Assembly (NCBI GenBank): GCA_900539525.1
Contig: UQCM01000014.1
Location: 1-60,306, forward strand
Origin: an uncultured Blautia sp.
GTDB taxonomy: Bacteria; Bacillota; Clostridia; Lachnospirales; Lachnospiraceae
DNA: 60,306 bases
Direction: 5' to 3'
Below, in pieces: positions 44,393-52,040 of the stretch. Below the pieces are notes generated by a model. The model made no database searches, was not told the origin of the DNA, and worked only from the letters and a program-made list of their open reading frames with translations. The position numbers and the translations under genes were made by a program. The stretch's first letter is position 1, and every line of letters begins with the position of its first letter.

Positions 44393-44429
44393 ATACGCCA
44401 GAGCACTTTAGGTAAAGAGTCTGGCGTAT
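44393..44429 (-). other. Perfect hairpin between rubrerythrin and diguanylate cyclase genes
   Basis: ATACGCCAGA (44393-44402) pairs exactly with TCTGGCGTAT (44420-44429). There is no T-run in either direction, so it may be a weak terminator, a processing site or an operator for the cyclase gene. Confidence 0.5.
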
Positions 44430-44438
44430 GCTGTAATA

Positions 44439-44981
44439 TTAGTAGTTTTCAGCTTTGATCTGGAAATAGCTCTGCGGATGTGCACATACCGGGCAAACCT
44501 CCGGTGCCTTTTTACCAACACAGATATGTCCACAGTTGGAGCACTGCCAGATCACATCGCCTTCCCTGGAGAAGACAAGATCGCCCTGAATATTTGCCAG
44601 AAGCTTGCGGTATCTCTCTTCATGCTCCTTCTCGATCTTGGCAACTTCTTCGAACAGGTATGCAATATCGTCAAATCCTTCTTCCTTTGCTTCCTTTGCA
44701 AAGCCTGCATACATATCGGTCCATTCATAATTCTCACCATTTGCAGCATCTACGAGATTGTCGATCGTGGAACCGATTGCTCCGCCGTTCAGCAGCTTAT
44801 ACCATATCTTAGCATGCTCTTTTTCGTTTGCTGCTGTTTCTTCAAAAATGGAAGCGATCTGTACATACCCGTCCTTTTTTGCTTTGCTTGCAAAGTAGGT
44901 GTATTTGTTTCTGGCCTGTGATTCACCTGCAAAAGCAGTCATCAGATTCTGTTCCGTTTTTGTACCTTTTAATTCTTTCAT
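44439..44981 (-). CDS. rbr: Rubrerythrin
   Basis: Rubrerythrin reduces hydrogen peroxide in anaerobes. The 180-aa protein has an N-terminal four-helix di-iron domain (AGESQARNKYTYFASKA and ETAANEKEHAKIWYKL give the two E..ExxH sets, with YLFEEVAKIEKEHEERY) and a C-terminal rubredoxin-like domain with CSNCG and CPVCAHP. AAGGAG is ten bases before the ATG at 44981; a start seven codons upstream overlaps the ribosome site. It has its own promoter and is expected to be controlled by oxidative stress, although I see no perfect PerR box. Confidence 0.96.
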   Translation of the reverse strand: MKELKGTKTEQNLMTAFAGESQARNKYTYFASKAKKDGYVQIASIFEETAANEKEHAKIWYKLLNGGAIGSTIDNLVDAANGENYEWTDMYAGFAKEAKEEGFDDIAYLFEEVAKIEKEHEERYRKLLANIQGDLVFSREGDVIWQCSNCGHICVGKKAPEVCPVCAHPQSYFQIKAENY

Positions 44982-45023
44982 TATATAGTAATCTCCTTTC
45001 ATAAAACAATAATGATTACTGTT

Positions 45024-45051
45024 ATTATAACATAAACGTGAAAACAGTCAA
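45024..45051 (-). promoter_or_regulatory. Promoter of rubrerythrin
   Basis: On minus, TTGACT (45051-45046) and TATAAT (45029-45024) are 16 bp apart. The region between -10 and the start codon is rich in ATAAT/ATTAT half sites, which might bind PerR or Fur. Confidence 0.7.
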
Positions 45052-45069
45052 GAGAAAACAGAATAAATT

Positions 45070-46089
45070 TTACATATCAAAAAACCAGTCTTTTTCTTTT
45101 TTGACTTTTTTCTTACCGGCTCCGGAAGACCCCTGCCGATATGCATCTCTTTCGTGCTTCGCCGGTTTCTGAGGATCGTTTCTGTCATAACTCTCAGGCT
45201 TCTGATATCCGTCCCTGTCGTAGTACCCGGGCTCTGGATCATCCTTTCTTCTGTAATACGGAGGTTCCTGATACCCGTCCCTGTCATAGTATCCGGGTCC
45301 TGGAGCGTCATTTCTGCCGTAGTACGGAAGCTCCTGATACCCGTCTCTGTCGTAGTACCCGTGCCCTGGATCATCCTTTCTTCTGTAATACGGAGGTTCC
45401 TGATACCCGTTTCTGTCGTAGTACCCATGCTCTGGAGCATCATTTCTGCCGTAATACGGCGGTTCCTGACAGTCATCCTGTGCGTAAGACGATCTGCGGT
45501 ACTTCTTATGTATGCGCTGTTCAGGCTTCTGGAAGGATTCTCTGTCATAACGGTCATCGTAGTCGTAATCATCATAATGTGACTGCTTCCTTTGGAAGCT
45601 CTTCTTTGGTTTAAAAATGGTCTTTCTTCCGGTCCATCCGATGATGCGGACCAGAATGATTCCGAAGAAGATTCCTACGCTGTCTATGCATACGTCTTTT
45701 GCCGAAGGGCCACGTCCCATGACGAAGGACTGGTGGTATTCATCCCCGCAGGCAAAGCCTACGCAGATCAGCCCTGCTACCAGCATGAGCAGGATGCCGT
45801 GCATACCATAAACATATAATGGAAAGGACACGGCTATGGCAAGGGCAAAATATTCTGTCATATGTGCCAGTTTTCGGGTGATAAAGTCGATCTTTGTCGC
45901 CCATTCGCTGACCTGCCATTCCTCAAGATTTGCATCAAACACATAGTCGGCTGTTTCTACCATTTTATAGCTGACTTTGTAGCTGATTTGAGAGGATACA
46001 TCACCCGGCTGGGCAGAGAAAGAAAAGATCATATACATCAGTAATAATGCCGGAACAAACGACAAAGGTTTCAATAATGTGCGAATCAT
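45070..46089 (-). CDS. VanZ-family membrane protein with tandem-repeat tail
   Basis: This 339-aa protein has a VanZ-like N-terminal half (residues ~1-165, about four helices; FITRKLAHMTEYFALA and GDEYHQSFVMGRGPSAKDVCIDSVG carry the conserved His, Asp-Glu-His and Asp positions). The C-terminal half is cytoplasmic, highly charged and tyrosine-rich, with four tandem 22-residue units of the type GYYDRDGYQEPPYYRRKDDP. The tail ends in a lysine-rich stretch and WFFDM. VanZ proteins are linked to teicoplanin resistance and envelope functions; the tail is not part of the family. AGGAGG sets the ATG at 46089. Confidence 0.85.
   Translation of the reverse strand: MIRTLLKPLSFVPALLLMYMIFSFSAQPGDVSSQISYKVSYKMVETADYVFDANLEEWQVSEWATKIDFITRKLAHMTEYFALAIAVSFPLYVYGMHGILLMLVAGLICVGFACGDEYHQSFVMGRGPSAKDVCIDSVGIFFGIILVRIIGWTGRKTIFKPKKSFQRKQSHYDDYDYDDRYDRESFQKPEQRIHKKYRRSSYAQDDCQEPPYYGRNDAPEHGYYDRNGYQEPPYYRRKDDPGHGYYDRDGYQELPYYGRNDAPGPGYYDRDGYQEPPYYRRKDDPEPGYYDRDGYQKPESYDRNDPQKPAKHERDAYRQGSSGAGKKKVKKEKDWFFDM
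45204..45467. repeat. Four 66-bp in-frame tandem repeats, alternating types
   Basis: Units at 45204-45269, 45270-45335, 45336-45401 and 45402-45467 encode 22 residues each. Units 1 and 3 encode YYRRKDDP, units 2 and 4 encode YYGRNDAP, so the array grew by duplication of a 132-bp dimer. A partial unit follows at 45468. Confidence 0.92.
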
Positions 46090-46217
46090 AATGTGCCTCC
46101 TTACTTTAATTATCATAGCATTTTTCAGGGTATACTGTCCAGTGTCGTTTATGGAAAGTTTTCTATAATAATTTCAATAATTTCCAGAAAAAGCTTCTGA
46201 AAAGTCAATAAAAATGC

Positions 46218-46246
46218 TTGTTAAATTCTTATCAATATGATATGAT
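46218..46246 (+). promoter_or_regulatory. Promoter with overlapping Rex-like operator
   Basis: TTGTTA (46218-46223), 17-bp spacer and TATGAT (46241-46246). TTGTTAA-ATTC-TTATCAA (46218-46235) matches the clostridial Rex consensus TTGTTAA-N4-TTAACAA at 13 of the 14 defined positions and covers the -35 box. Rex represses when NAD+ is high and releases when NADH rises. The leader is about 165 nt. Confidence 0.6.
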
Positions 46247-46418
46247 GAAGACAATGAAATCGTTCGGCCATGTGTGTCTTTCATTAAAGCAGAGGAAGAG
46301 GGCACGGTTTCATACCAAACCAGAAAATGTAGAGAAGTAACCGCTTCGGACGGAAGATGCGTTGCCACGGGGCAGCTTTTGGCAGGAAGCCGTTACGAAC
46401 AGGGAAGAAAGGAGCACT

Positions 46419-47369
46419 ATGAGCAGCAAAATTACTATTATTGGGGCCGGAAGCGTGGGGGCTACGATTGCGTATACGTTATCTACGCAGAATATCGCAT
46501 CAGAGATCGTACTGATCGATATTAATAAACAGAAGGTCGAGGGAGAGGTGATGGATATTGTACAGGGAACCTGTTTCCGCGATCCGATCTCGATCATTGC
46601 AGGCGATTATGCGGACGCAAAGGGTTCCGATATCGTCATTATTACCTCCGGAATTGCCCGCAAGCCGGGACAGACGAGGATCGAGCTCACGCAGACAAAC
46701 GTAGATATCCTTAAGAGCATTACACCGGAGATCGTAGCAGCAGCACCGGATGCGCTTTACGTCATCGTGAGCAATCCTGTGGATATCATGACCTATGTAT
46801 TTACAAAGATTTCCGGACTGCCGGAGAGACAGGTGATCGGTTCCGGAACGATTCTGGATACGGCACGCCTTCGCTGCGGTCTGTCCGAGCATTTTAAGGT
46901 AGCACAGAAAAATATTCATGCGTATGTGTTTGGTGAGCATGGAGATACCTCCTTTATTCCGTGGACGGGTGCTTATATTTCCGGCGTGAGCGTGGATGAA
47001 TACTATCATCTGATGCAGACAATGGGACATTACGATATCGGTGAGCTGGACAAAGAGGGAATGCTGGAGTATGTGCAGAAGTCAGGCGGAAAGATCATCG
47101 CAAACAAAGGCGCTACCTTCTATGCGGTTTCTGCTTCTGTATGCAAGCTGTGCGGAATCCTTCAGGCTTCTTCTGATTCAATGGCAACGGTGTCATCTAT
47201 GATGCATGGCGAGTATGGCATTGAGGATGTCTGCCTGAGCACACTGACTCTCGTGGGACCGAATGGTATCCGCGGTAAGGTACCGATGCGCATGAACCAG
47301 GCAGAGATCGCTCAGCTTCAGAAGAGTGCAGACGCTCTTAAGGCAGTGATTGCGCAGATCGAGCTGTAA
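46419..47369 (+). CDS. NAD-dependent malate/lactate dehydrogenase family protein, probably malate-type by key residue
   Basis: This 316-aa enzyme is an LDH/MDH-superfamily oxidoreductase with NAD-binding GAGSVGATIAYTL (~residues 8-20), catalytic Asp and Arg in LDTARLR and His in GEHGD. Overall it looks like the L-LDH branch, but the specificity position that is Gln in classical LDH (NQKPGE) is Arg here (GIARKPGQTR), as in malate dehydrogenase. With fumarase and fumarate reductase genes downstream, I favour oxaloacetate-to-malate reduction; automated pipelines may name it L-lactate dehydrogenase. AAAGGAG sets the ATG at 46419. The promoter carries a Rex-like site. Confidence 0.75.
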   Translation: MSSKITIIGAGSVGATIAYTLSTQNIASEIVLIDINKQKVEGEVMDIVQGTCFRDPISIIAGDYADAKGSDIVIITSGIARKPGQTRIELTQTNVDILKSITPEIVAAAPDALYVIVSNPVDIMTYVFTKISGLPERQVIGSGTILDTARLRCGLSEHFKVAQKNIHAYVFGEHGDTSFIPWTGAYISGVSVDEYYHLMQTMGHYDIGELDKEGMLEYVQKSGGKIIANKGATFYAVSASVCKLCGILQASSDSMATVSSMMHGEYGIEDVCLSTLTLVGPNGIRGKVPMRMNQAEIAQLQKSADALKAVIAQIEL

Positions 47370-47387
47370 AAGATCAGCAGCAAGAGT

Positions 47388-47423
47388 GAACAGCAGACCA
47401 TGCGGGTCTGTGGACTGCTGTTC
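47388..47423 (+). repeat. Nested hairpin between the dehydrogenase and hdrB
   Basis: GAACAGCAG (47388-47396) pairs with CTGCTGTTC (47415-47423), with an alternative inner AGACC/GGTCT stem. Bases 47403-47429 recur inverted at 19307-19333 with one mismatch. No T-run follows, so readthrough into hdrB is expected. Confidence 0.65.
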
Positions 47424-47461
47424 TGAATAGTTAACCTGAAACAATAGAAAGGACAACGGTA

Positions 47462-48262
47462 ATGATGAAGTACAGTTATTATCCGGGGTGTACCCTGAGA
47501 ACAAAGGCGAAAGACCTGGATGCTTATGCCAGAGCTTCAGCGAAGGCACTGGGATTCGAACTGGAAGAAATCGAAAACTGGCAGTGCTGCGGCGGTGTTT
47601 ATCCGCTTGGCAGTGATGAGATTGCCACCAAGCTTTCTTCTGTCCGTGCCTTAAATGAAGCAAAGGAAAAGCAGCAGGATCTGGTTACGCTGTGCTCCGC
47701 CTGTCATCATGTGATCAAACGTGTCAACGATGACATGAAAAATGTGGAGGACATCCGTACCAGAGCAAATAATTACATGCAGCTGGAAGAGCCATATGCG
47801 GGAGAGACTACCGTACTCCATTTTCTGGAGGTTTTAAGAGACCGCGTAGGTTTTGATGTGCTGAAGGAAAAAGTGGTAAATCCTCTGACGGGAAAGAAGA
47901 TCGGTGCCTACTATGGCTGCCTGCTCCTTCGCCCGGGAAAGATTCTGGAGTTTGACAACCCGGAGAACCCGAAGATTCTTGAGGATTTTATCCGTGCGAT
48001 CGGCGCCGAGCCGGTGATCTATCCTTACCGGAACGAGTGCTGCGGCGGATATATCTCACTGAAAGAAAAAGACATGTCCAGAAATATGTGCGATAAGATC
48101 ATGGACAGTGCAGAGGGCTTTGGAGCTGAGATGCTGATCACGGCCTGTCCGCTGTGTCTGTACAACCTGAACAAGAGCACGGAGAGCAGACTGCCGGTAT
48201 ATTACTTTACAGAACTGCTGGCAGAGGCTCTGGGCGTGAAAGAGGAGGTGGCGAAGGCATGA
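47462..48262 (+). CDS. hdrB: Heterodisulfide reductase subunit B-like (HdrB)
   Basis: This 266-aa protein has two CCG domains that ligate the unusual non-cubane 4Fe-4S clusters of HdrB: YYPGC, QCCGG and CSACH in the first, YYGC, ECCGG and CPLC in the second. HdrB is where Hdr-type complexes reduce a disulfide or hand electrons to a partner. It cannot act on CoM-S-S-CoB here, since no methanogenesis genes are present, so the acceptor differs. AAAGGA precedes the tandem ATGATG start. Its stop overlaps hdrC (ATGA). Confidence 0.9.
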   Translation: MMKYSYYPGCTLRTKAKDLDAYARASAKALGFELEEIENWQCCGGVYPLGSDEIATKLSSVRALNEAKEKQQDLVTLCSACHHVIKRVNDDMKNVEDIRTRANNYMQLEEPYAGETTVLHFLEVLRDRVGFDVLKEKVVNPLTGKKIGAYYGCLLLRPGKILEFDNPENPKILEDFIRAIGAEPVIYPYRNECCGGYISLKEKDMSRNMCDKIMDSAEGFGAEMLITACPLCLYNLNKSTESRLPVYYFTELLAEALGVKEEVAKA

Positions 48263-48648
48263 ATACCCCGAAGAAGCAGGCTGAGCTGATCAAAGAAATC
48301 AGCGGAGTCAATCCTTTAAAATGTATGAAGTGCGGGAAGTGTTCTGCTACCTGTCCGGCTTACAATGAGATGGATATCAAGCCGCACCAGTTTGTATCTT
48401 ATGTGATCAATGAGGATATTGAGGCTCTTGTAGAGTCCAGATCCCTGTGGAAATGCCTTTCCTGTTTTGCGTGTGTAGAACGCTGTCCGAGGGATGTGAA
48501 GCCGGGCAAGCTGATCGACGCAGCCAGACAGATCGTGGTACGCCAGAAGGGGCAGAGCTATCTGAAGGCAGATGAGATTCCACAGCTTCTGGATCCGGAG
48601 CTTCCGCAGCAGCTTTTAGTCAGCGCATTCAGAAGATACAGGAGGTAG
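48259..48648 (+). CDS. hdrC: Heterodisulfide reductase subunit C-like (HdrC)
   Basis: This 129-aa ferredoxin-like protein has two 4Fe-4S motifs, CMKCGKCSATCP and CLSCFACVERCP, and bridges HdrA to HdrB. No membrane helices are present, so it is the soluble HdrC form. The ATG at 48259 overlaps the hdrB stop; a longer in-frame version would lie within hdrB. hdrA starts five bases after its stop. Confidence 0.92.
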   Translation: MNTPKKQAELIKEISGVNPLKCMKCGKCSATCPAYNEMDIKPHQFVSYVINEDIEALVESRSLWKCLSCFACVERCPRDVKPGKLIDAARQIVVRQKGQSYLKADEIPQLLDPELPQQLLVSAFRRYRR

Positions 48649-48652
48649 CAGG

Positions 48653-50641
48653 ATGCAGAGAATAGGAGTATTTGTCTGCCACTGTGGAAGTAATATTGCC
48701 GCTACGGTAGATGTAAAGAAGGTTGCCGAGATGGCTCTCTTAGAGCCGGGTGTTGTTCATGCCGAGGATTACCAGTATATGTGTTCCGAGGCAGGACAGG
48801 ACAGGATCATTTCGGCGATTAAAGAGAAGAATCTGACAGGAGTCGTTGTCTGTTCCTGTTCACCGCGTATGCATGAGGCCACATTCCGGAAGGCTGCAGA
48901 AAAAGCCGGCCTGAATCCATACATGGTGGAGATTGCAAATATACGTGAGCACTGTTCCTGGATCCACAAGGATATGGAAGAGGCGACAAAGAAAGCCGTG
49001 ATCCTTGCCAGAGCAGCCATTGCAAAGGTAAATTTAAACACACCGCTGAAGCCGGGCGAGAGCCGTGTAACTAAGCGTGCGCTGGTAATCGGAGGCGGTA
49101 TTGCCGGTATCCAGACAGCGCTGGATATCGCAGATGCGGGCTACGAAGTGGATATCGTGGAGAAGACACCGAGTATCGGAGGAAGAATGTCACAGCTTGA
49201 CAAGACCTTCCCGACACTGGACTGTTCCGCGTGTATCCTGACACCGAAGATGGTGGAGGCTTCCGCACACGAGAAGATCAAGATCTATACATATAGCGAA
49301 GTGGAAAAGGTAAGCGGTTTCGTGGGAGATTTCACCGTGGATATCCGCAAGAAGGCAAGATACGTCGATATGGACAAATGTACCGGATGCGGTGTCTGCC
49401 AGGAAAAATGTCCGTCAAAGAAAGCGCCAAGCGAGTTTAACCGCGGCCTGAATACGAGAAGTGCTATTTACACTCCATTCGCACAGGCCATCCCGAATGT
49501 GCCGGTCATCGATCCGGAGTACTGTACGAAAATGAAGACAGGCAAATGTGGTGTCTGCTCGAAAGTATGTCAGGCAGGAGCGATCGATTATACACAGAAG
49601 GATGAGATCGTTACAGAAAAATACGGTGCGATCGTGGTTGCCACCGGATTTGATACGATCAAGCTGGATAACTATGATGAGTATGCCTACAGCCAGAGCA
49701 AGGATGTCATCACCTCCCTGGAGCTGGAGCGTATCATGAATGCGGCAGGTCCTACCAAAGGACATCTGGAGCGCCTCTCCGACGGAAAGGCTCCGAAGGA
49801 AATGGTATTTATCCAGTGCGTGGGAAGCCGCTGCTCCGATGACAGAGGAAAGCCCTACTGCTCCAAGATCTGCTGTATGTACACAGCAAAGCATGCGATG
49901 CTGATCCGCGATAAATATCCGGATGTGAACGTGACCGTATTCTATATCGATGTGCGTACACCGGGTAAGAACTTCGATGAGTTCTACCGCAGAGCAGTCG
50001 AGCAGTATGGTGTGAATTATATCAAGGGACAGGTAGGAAAGGTCATCCCGCAGCCGAACGGAAAGCTTCTGGTTCAGGGTTCCGACCTTCTGGACAATAA
50101 GCAGATCCTGAAGGAAGCGGATATGGTCGTTCTGGCAACTGCCATTGAGCCGAACCCGGACGTGAGAAAGATCGCTACCATGCTGACAGCCAGCATCGAT
50201 ACAAATAACTTCCTGACGGAAGCACATGCGAAGCTCCGTCCGGTAGAATCCCCGACAGCAGGTATTTTCCTGTCAGGTGTCTGCCAGGGACCGAAGGATA
50301 TTCCTGAGACTGTAGCCCAGGCAGGTGCGGCAGCCGTAAAAGCGATCGGACTGCTGGCCAAGGATAAGCTGCTGACGAATCCATGTACTGCACAGTCCGA
50401 TGAGCTTCTCTGTAATGGATGCTCCGCCTGTGCCAATGTATGTCCTTATGGTGCGATCACTTATGAAGACAAACAGGTTAATGACCACGGAATCCGTGAG
50501 ACACGCCGCGTAGCGGTAGTCAACAGCGCGCTGTGCCAGGGATGCGGTGCTTGTACCGTAACGTGTCCGTCCGGTGCAATGGATCTGCAGGGATTCTCGA
50601 ACAGACAGATTCTAGCGGAGGTAGATGCAATATGTCGATAG
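48653..50641 (+). CDS. hdrA: Heterodisulfide reductase subunit A-like, electron-bifurcating flavoprotein (HdrA)
   Basis: HdrA holds the FAD at which electron bifurcation occurs in Hdr complexes. The 662-aa protein has full family length: N-terminal cysteines (VFVCHCGSN), the FAD Rossmann loop IGGGIAGIQTALDIA (~144-158), the LDCSACILTPKM segment, a CTGCGVCQEKCP motif (~243), CGVCSKVC (~296), a cysteine-rich CSKICCMYTAKHA (~405), and two C-terminal ferredoxin motifs, CNGCSACANVCP (~587) and CQGCGACTVTCP (~630). The C-terminal ferredoxin part is where low-potential electrons would leave to ferredoxin. It overlaps the next gene by ten bases. Confidence 0.95.
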   Translation: MQRIGVFVCHCGSNIAATVDVKKVAEMALLEPGVVHAEDYQYMCSEAGQDRIISAIKEKNLTGVVVCSCSPRMHEATFRKAAEKAGLNPYMVEIANIREHCSWIHKDMEEATKKAVILARAAIAKVNLNTPLKPGESRVTKRALVIGGGIAGIQTALDIADAGYEVDIVEKTPSIGGRMSQLDKTFPTLDCSACILTPKMVEASAHEKIKIYTYSEVEKVSGFVGDFTVDIRKKARYVDMDKCTGCGVCQEKCPSKKAPSEFNRGLNTRSAIYTPFAQAIPNVPVIDPEYCTKMKTGKCGVCSKVCQAGAIDYTQKDEIVTEKYGAIVVATGFDTIKLDNYDEYAYSQSKDVITSLELERIMNAAGPTKGHLERLSDGKAPKEMVFIQCVGSRCSDDRGKPYCSKICCMYTAKHAMLIRDKYPDVNVTVFYIDVRTPGKNFDEFYRRAVEQYGVNYIKGQVGKVIPQPNGKLLVQGSDLLDNKQILKEADMVVLATAIEPNPDVRKIATMLTASIDTNNFLTEAHAKLRPVESPTAGIFLSGVCQGPKDIPETVAQAGAAAVKAIGLLAKDKLLTNPCTAQSDELLCNGCSACANVCPYGAITYEDKQVNDHGIRETRRVAVVNSALCQGCGACTVTCPSGAMDLQGFSNRQILAEVDAICR

Positions 50642-51075
50642 AAGCAAAAGAAGAATTCAGACCGAAAATCGTAGCGTTCTGCTGTAACTGGTGCAGCTAC
50701 GCAGGCGCAGATCTGGCAGGAAGCAGCCGTCTGGCTTATCCTGCGGACGTAAAGATTATCCGTGTTCCCTGTTCCTGCCGCGTGAATCCCATGTTTATTC
50801 TGCGGGCCTTTGAGAAGGGGGCAGATGGTGTGATCCTCTGCGGATGTCATCCGGGAGACTGCCATTACAGCACCGGAAACTATTATGCCAGAAGACGTAT
50901 GACGCTTCTGTTCTCCATGCTGGATTACATCGGTGTGGAAAACGGACGTACCCGTGTCGAGTGGGTATCTGCGGCAGAGGGCGTGAAGTTCTCTACGACG
51001 ATGAACGAGTTCGTTGAGAAGATCCGCTCCCTGGGCAAGAACGTAAGATTGGAGGATTTGAGATGCAGGAGCTAA
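50632..51075 (+). CDS. flxD: FlxD / MvhD-type 2Fe-2S adaptor protein
   Basis: This 147-aa protein belongs to the MvhD family (FlpD), which carries a 2Fe-2S cluster and passes electrons from the input module to HdrA. Cysteines lie in FCCNWCSYAGAD, VPCSCRVN and CGCHPGDCHY. It starts inside the end of hdrA and overlaps the next gene by 13 bases. No hydrogenase large or small subunit is encoded, so the electron source is not H2 but the NAD(P)H-oxidising Flx proteins that follow. Confidence 0.92.
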   Translation: MSIEAKEEFRPKIVAFCCNWCSYAGADLAGSSRLAYPADVKIIRVPCSCRVNPMFILRAFEKGADGVILCGCHPGDCHYSTGNYYARRRMTLLFSMLDYIGVENGRTRVEWVSAAEGVKFSTTMNEFVEKIRSLGKNVRLEDLRCRS

Positions 51076-52037
51076 TCAACCGTGCAAAAGAACTGCTGGC
51101 TGACGGAACTGTCGCACGGGTTCTCGGCTGGAAGGCCGGAGACCTGCCCTACAATCCGGAACCGGCGTATTTTGAAAGCGTGGAGAGCCTTGATGATTTC
51201 GTATACAACGGATTCTGCGGGGCAAACCTCAGCAAATATATGATAGAGGCTTCCAAACTGGAGGGTAAGACCATGGTTTGTCTGAAGCCGTGCGATACAT
51301 ACAGCTTCAACCAGCTCATCAAGGAGCACCGTGTAGACCGTGACAAGGCATACATTGTCGGTGTGGGCTGTAAAGGAAAGCTGGACATTGAGAAGATCAG
51401 AAAACAGGGCATCAAAGGAATCGAGAGCATTTCCGGTGCAGAGATCACGGATGATGCAGATACGCTGACCATCCAGACGATCTACGGAGAAAAGACCTGC
51501 TCCTATGCGGATGCCATGCTGGAGAGATGCCATGTCTGCAAGGGCAAGGAGCACAGAATCTATGATGAGATTATCGGTGAGTCAAAGGATACGAATGACG
51601 CTGACCGTTTTGCAGAAGTGGCGCGCATCGAGGCGATGAAGCCGGAAGAGAAATTTGCCTTTTTCCAGAAGGAGTTAAGCAAATGTATCCGCTGTAACGC
51701 ATGCCGCAACGTCTGTCCGGCATGCAGCTGCCGCAAGTGTGTCTTTGACAGCACCAAATTTGACAGCGCACAGAAGGCAAACGTAGATTCCTTCGAGGAA
51801 AAGATGTTCCACATCATCCGTGCGTTCCATGTGGCGGGAAGATGTACAGACTGCGGCGAGTGCAGCAGAGTATGTCCCCAGGGAATTCCTCTTCACCTGT
51901 TCAACCGGAAATTTATCAAGGATATCAATGAATTCTATGGTGAATTCCAGGCAGGAGAGGATATTGAAACAAAAGGACCGCTCACGGACTTCACCTTTGG
52001 TGATGTGGAGCCGAGCATCGTGGGAGAAAGGGGATAA
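51063..52037 (+). CDS. flxC: FlxC-like iron-sulfur protein (FrhB/4Fe-4S dicluster type)
   Basis: This 324-aa protein has an F420-hydrogenase-beta-like N-terminal part (GFCGANLSKYMIEASKLEGKT) and two ferredoxin motifs, CIRCNACRNVCP and CTDCGECSRVCP, plus extra cysteines in CSCRKC. In the Flx module of sulfate reducers, two Fe-S proteins of this kind connect the NAD(P)H-oxidising subunit to the MvhD-like subunit; I assign C by length and order. The ATG follows GGAGGATTTGAG and overlaps flxD. Confidence 0.8.
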   Translation: MQELINRAKELLADGTVARVLGWKAGDLPYNPEPAYFESVESLDDFVYNGFCGANLSKYMIEASKLEGKTMVCLKPCDTYSFNQLIKEHRVDRDKAYIVGVGCKGKLDIEKIRKQGIKGIESISGAEITDDADTLTIQTIYGEKTCSYADAMLERCHVCKGKEHRIYDEIIGESKDTNDADRFAEVARIEAMKPEEKFAFFQKELSKCIRCNACRNVCPACSCRKCVFDSTKFDSAQKANVDSFEEKMFHIIRAFHVAGRCTDCGECSRVCPQGIPLHLFNRKFIKDINEFYGEFQAGEDIETKGPLTDFTFGDVEPSIVGERG

Positions 52038-52040
52038 TGT

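Noticed and set aside
45204..45467. CRISPR array
   Set aside because: Direct repeats are contiguous, 66 bp, in frame and without spacers; this is a coding tandem repeat.
45154..45582. 142-aa plus-strand frame with repetitive hydrophobic sequence
   Set aside because: It is antisense to the tandem-repeat tail of the VanZ-like gene; the periodicity is inherited from those repeats.
46274..46525. 83-aa frame across the leader and start of the malate/lactate-type dehydrogenase gene
   Set aside because: It overlaps the true start in another frame and has no ribosome site; the leader is better read as untranslated.
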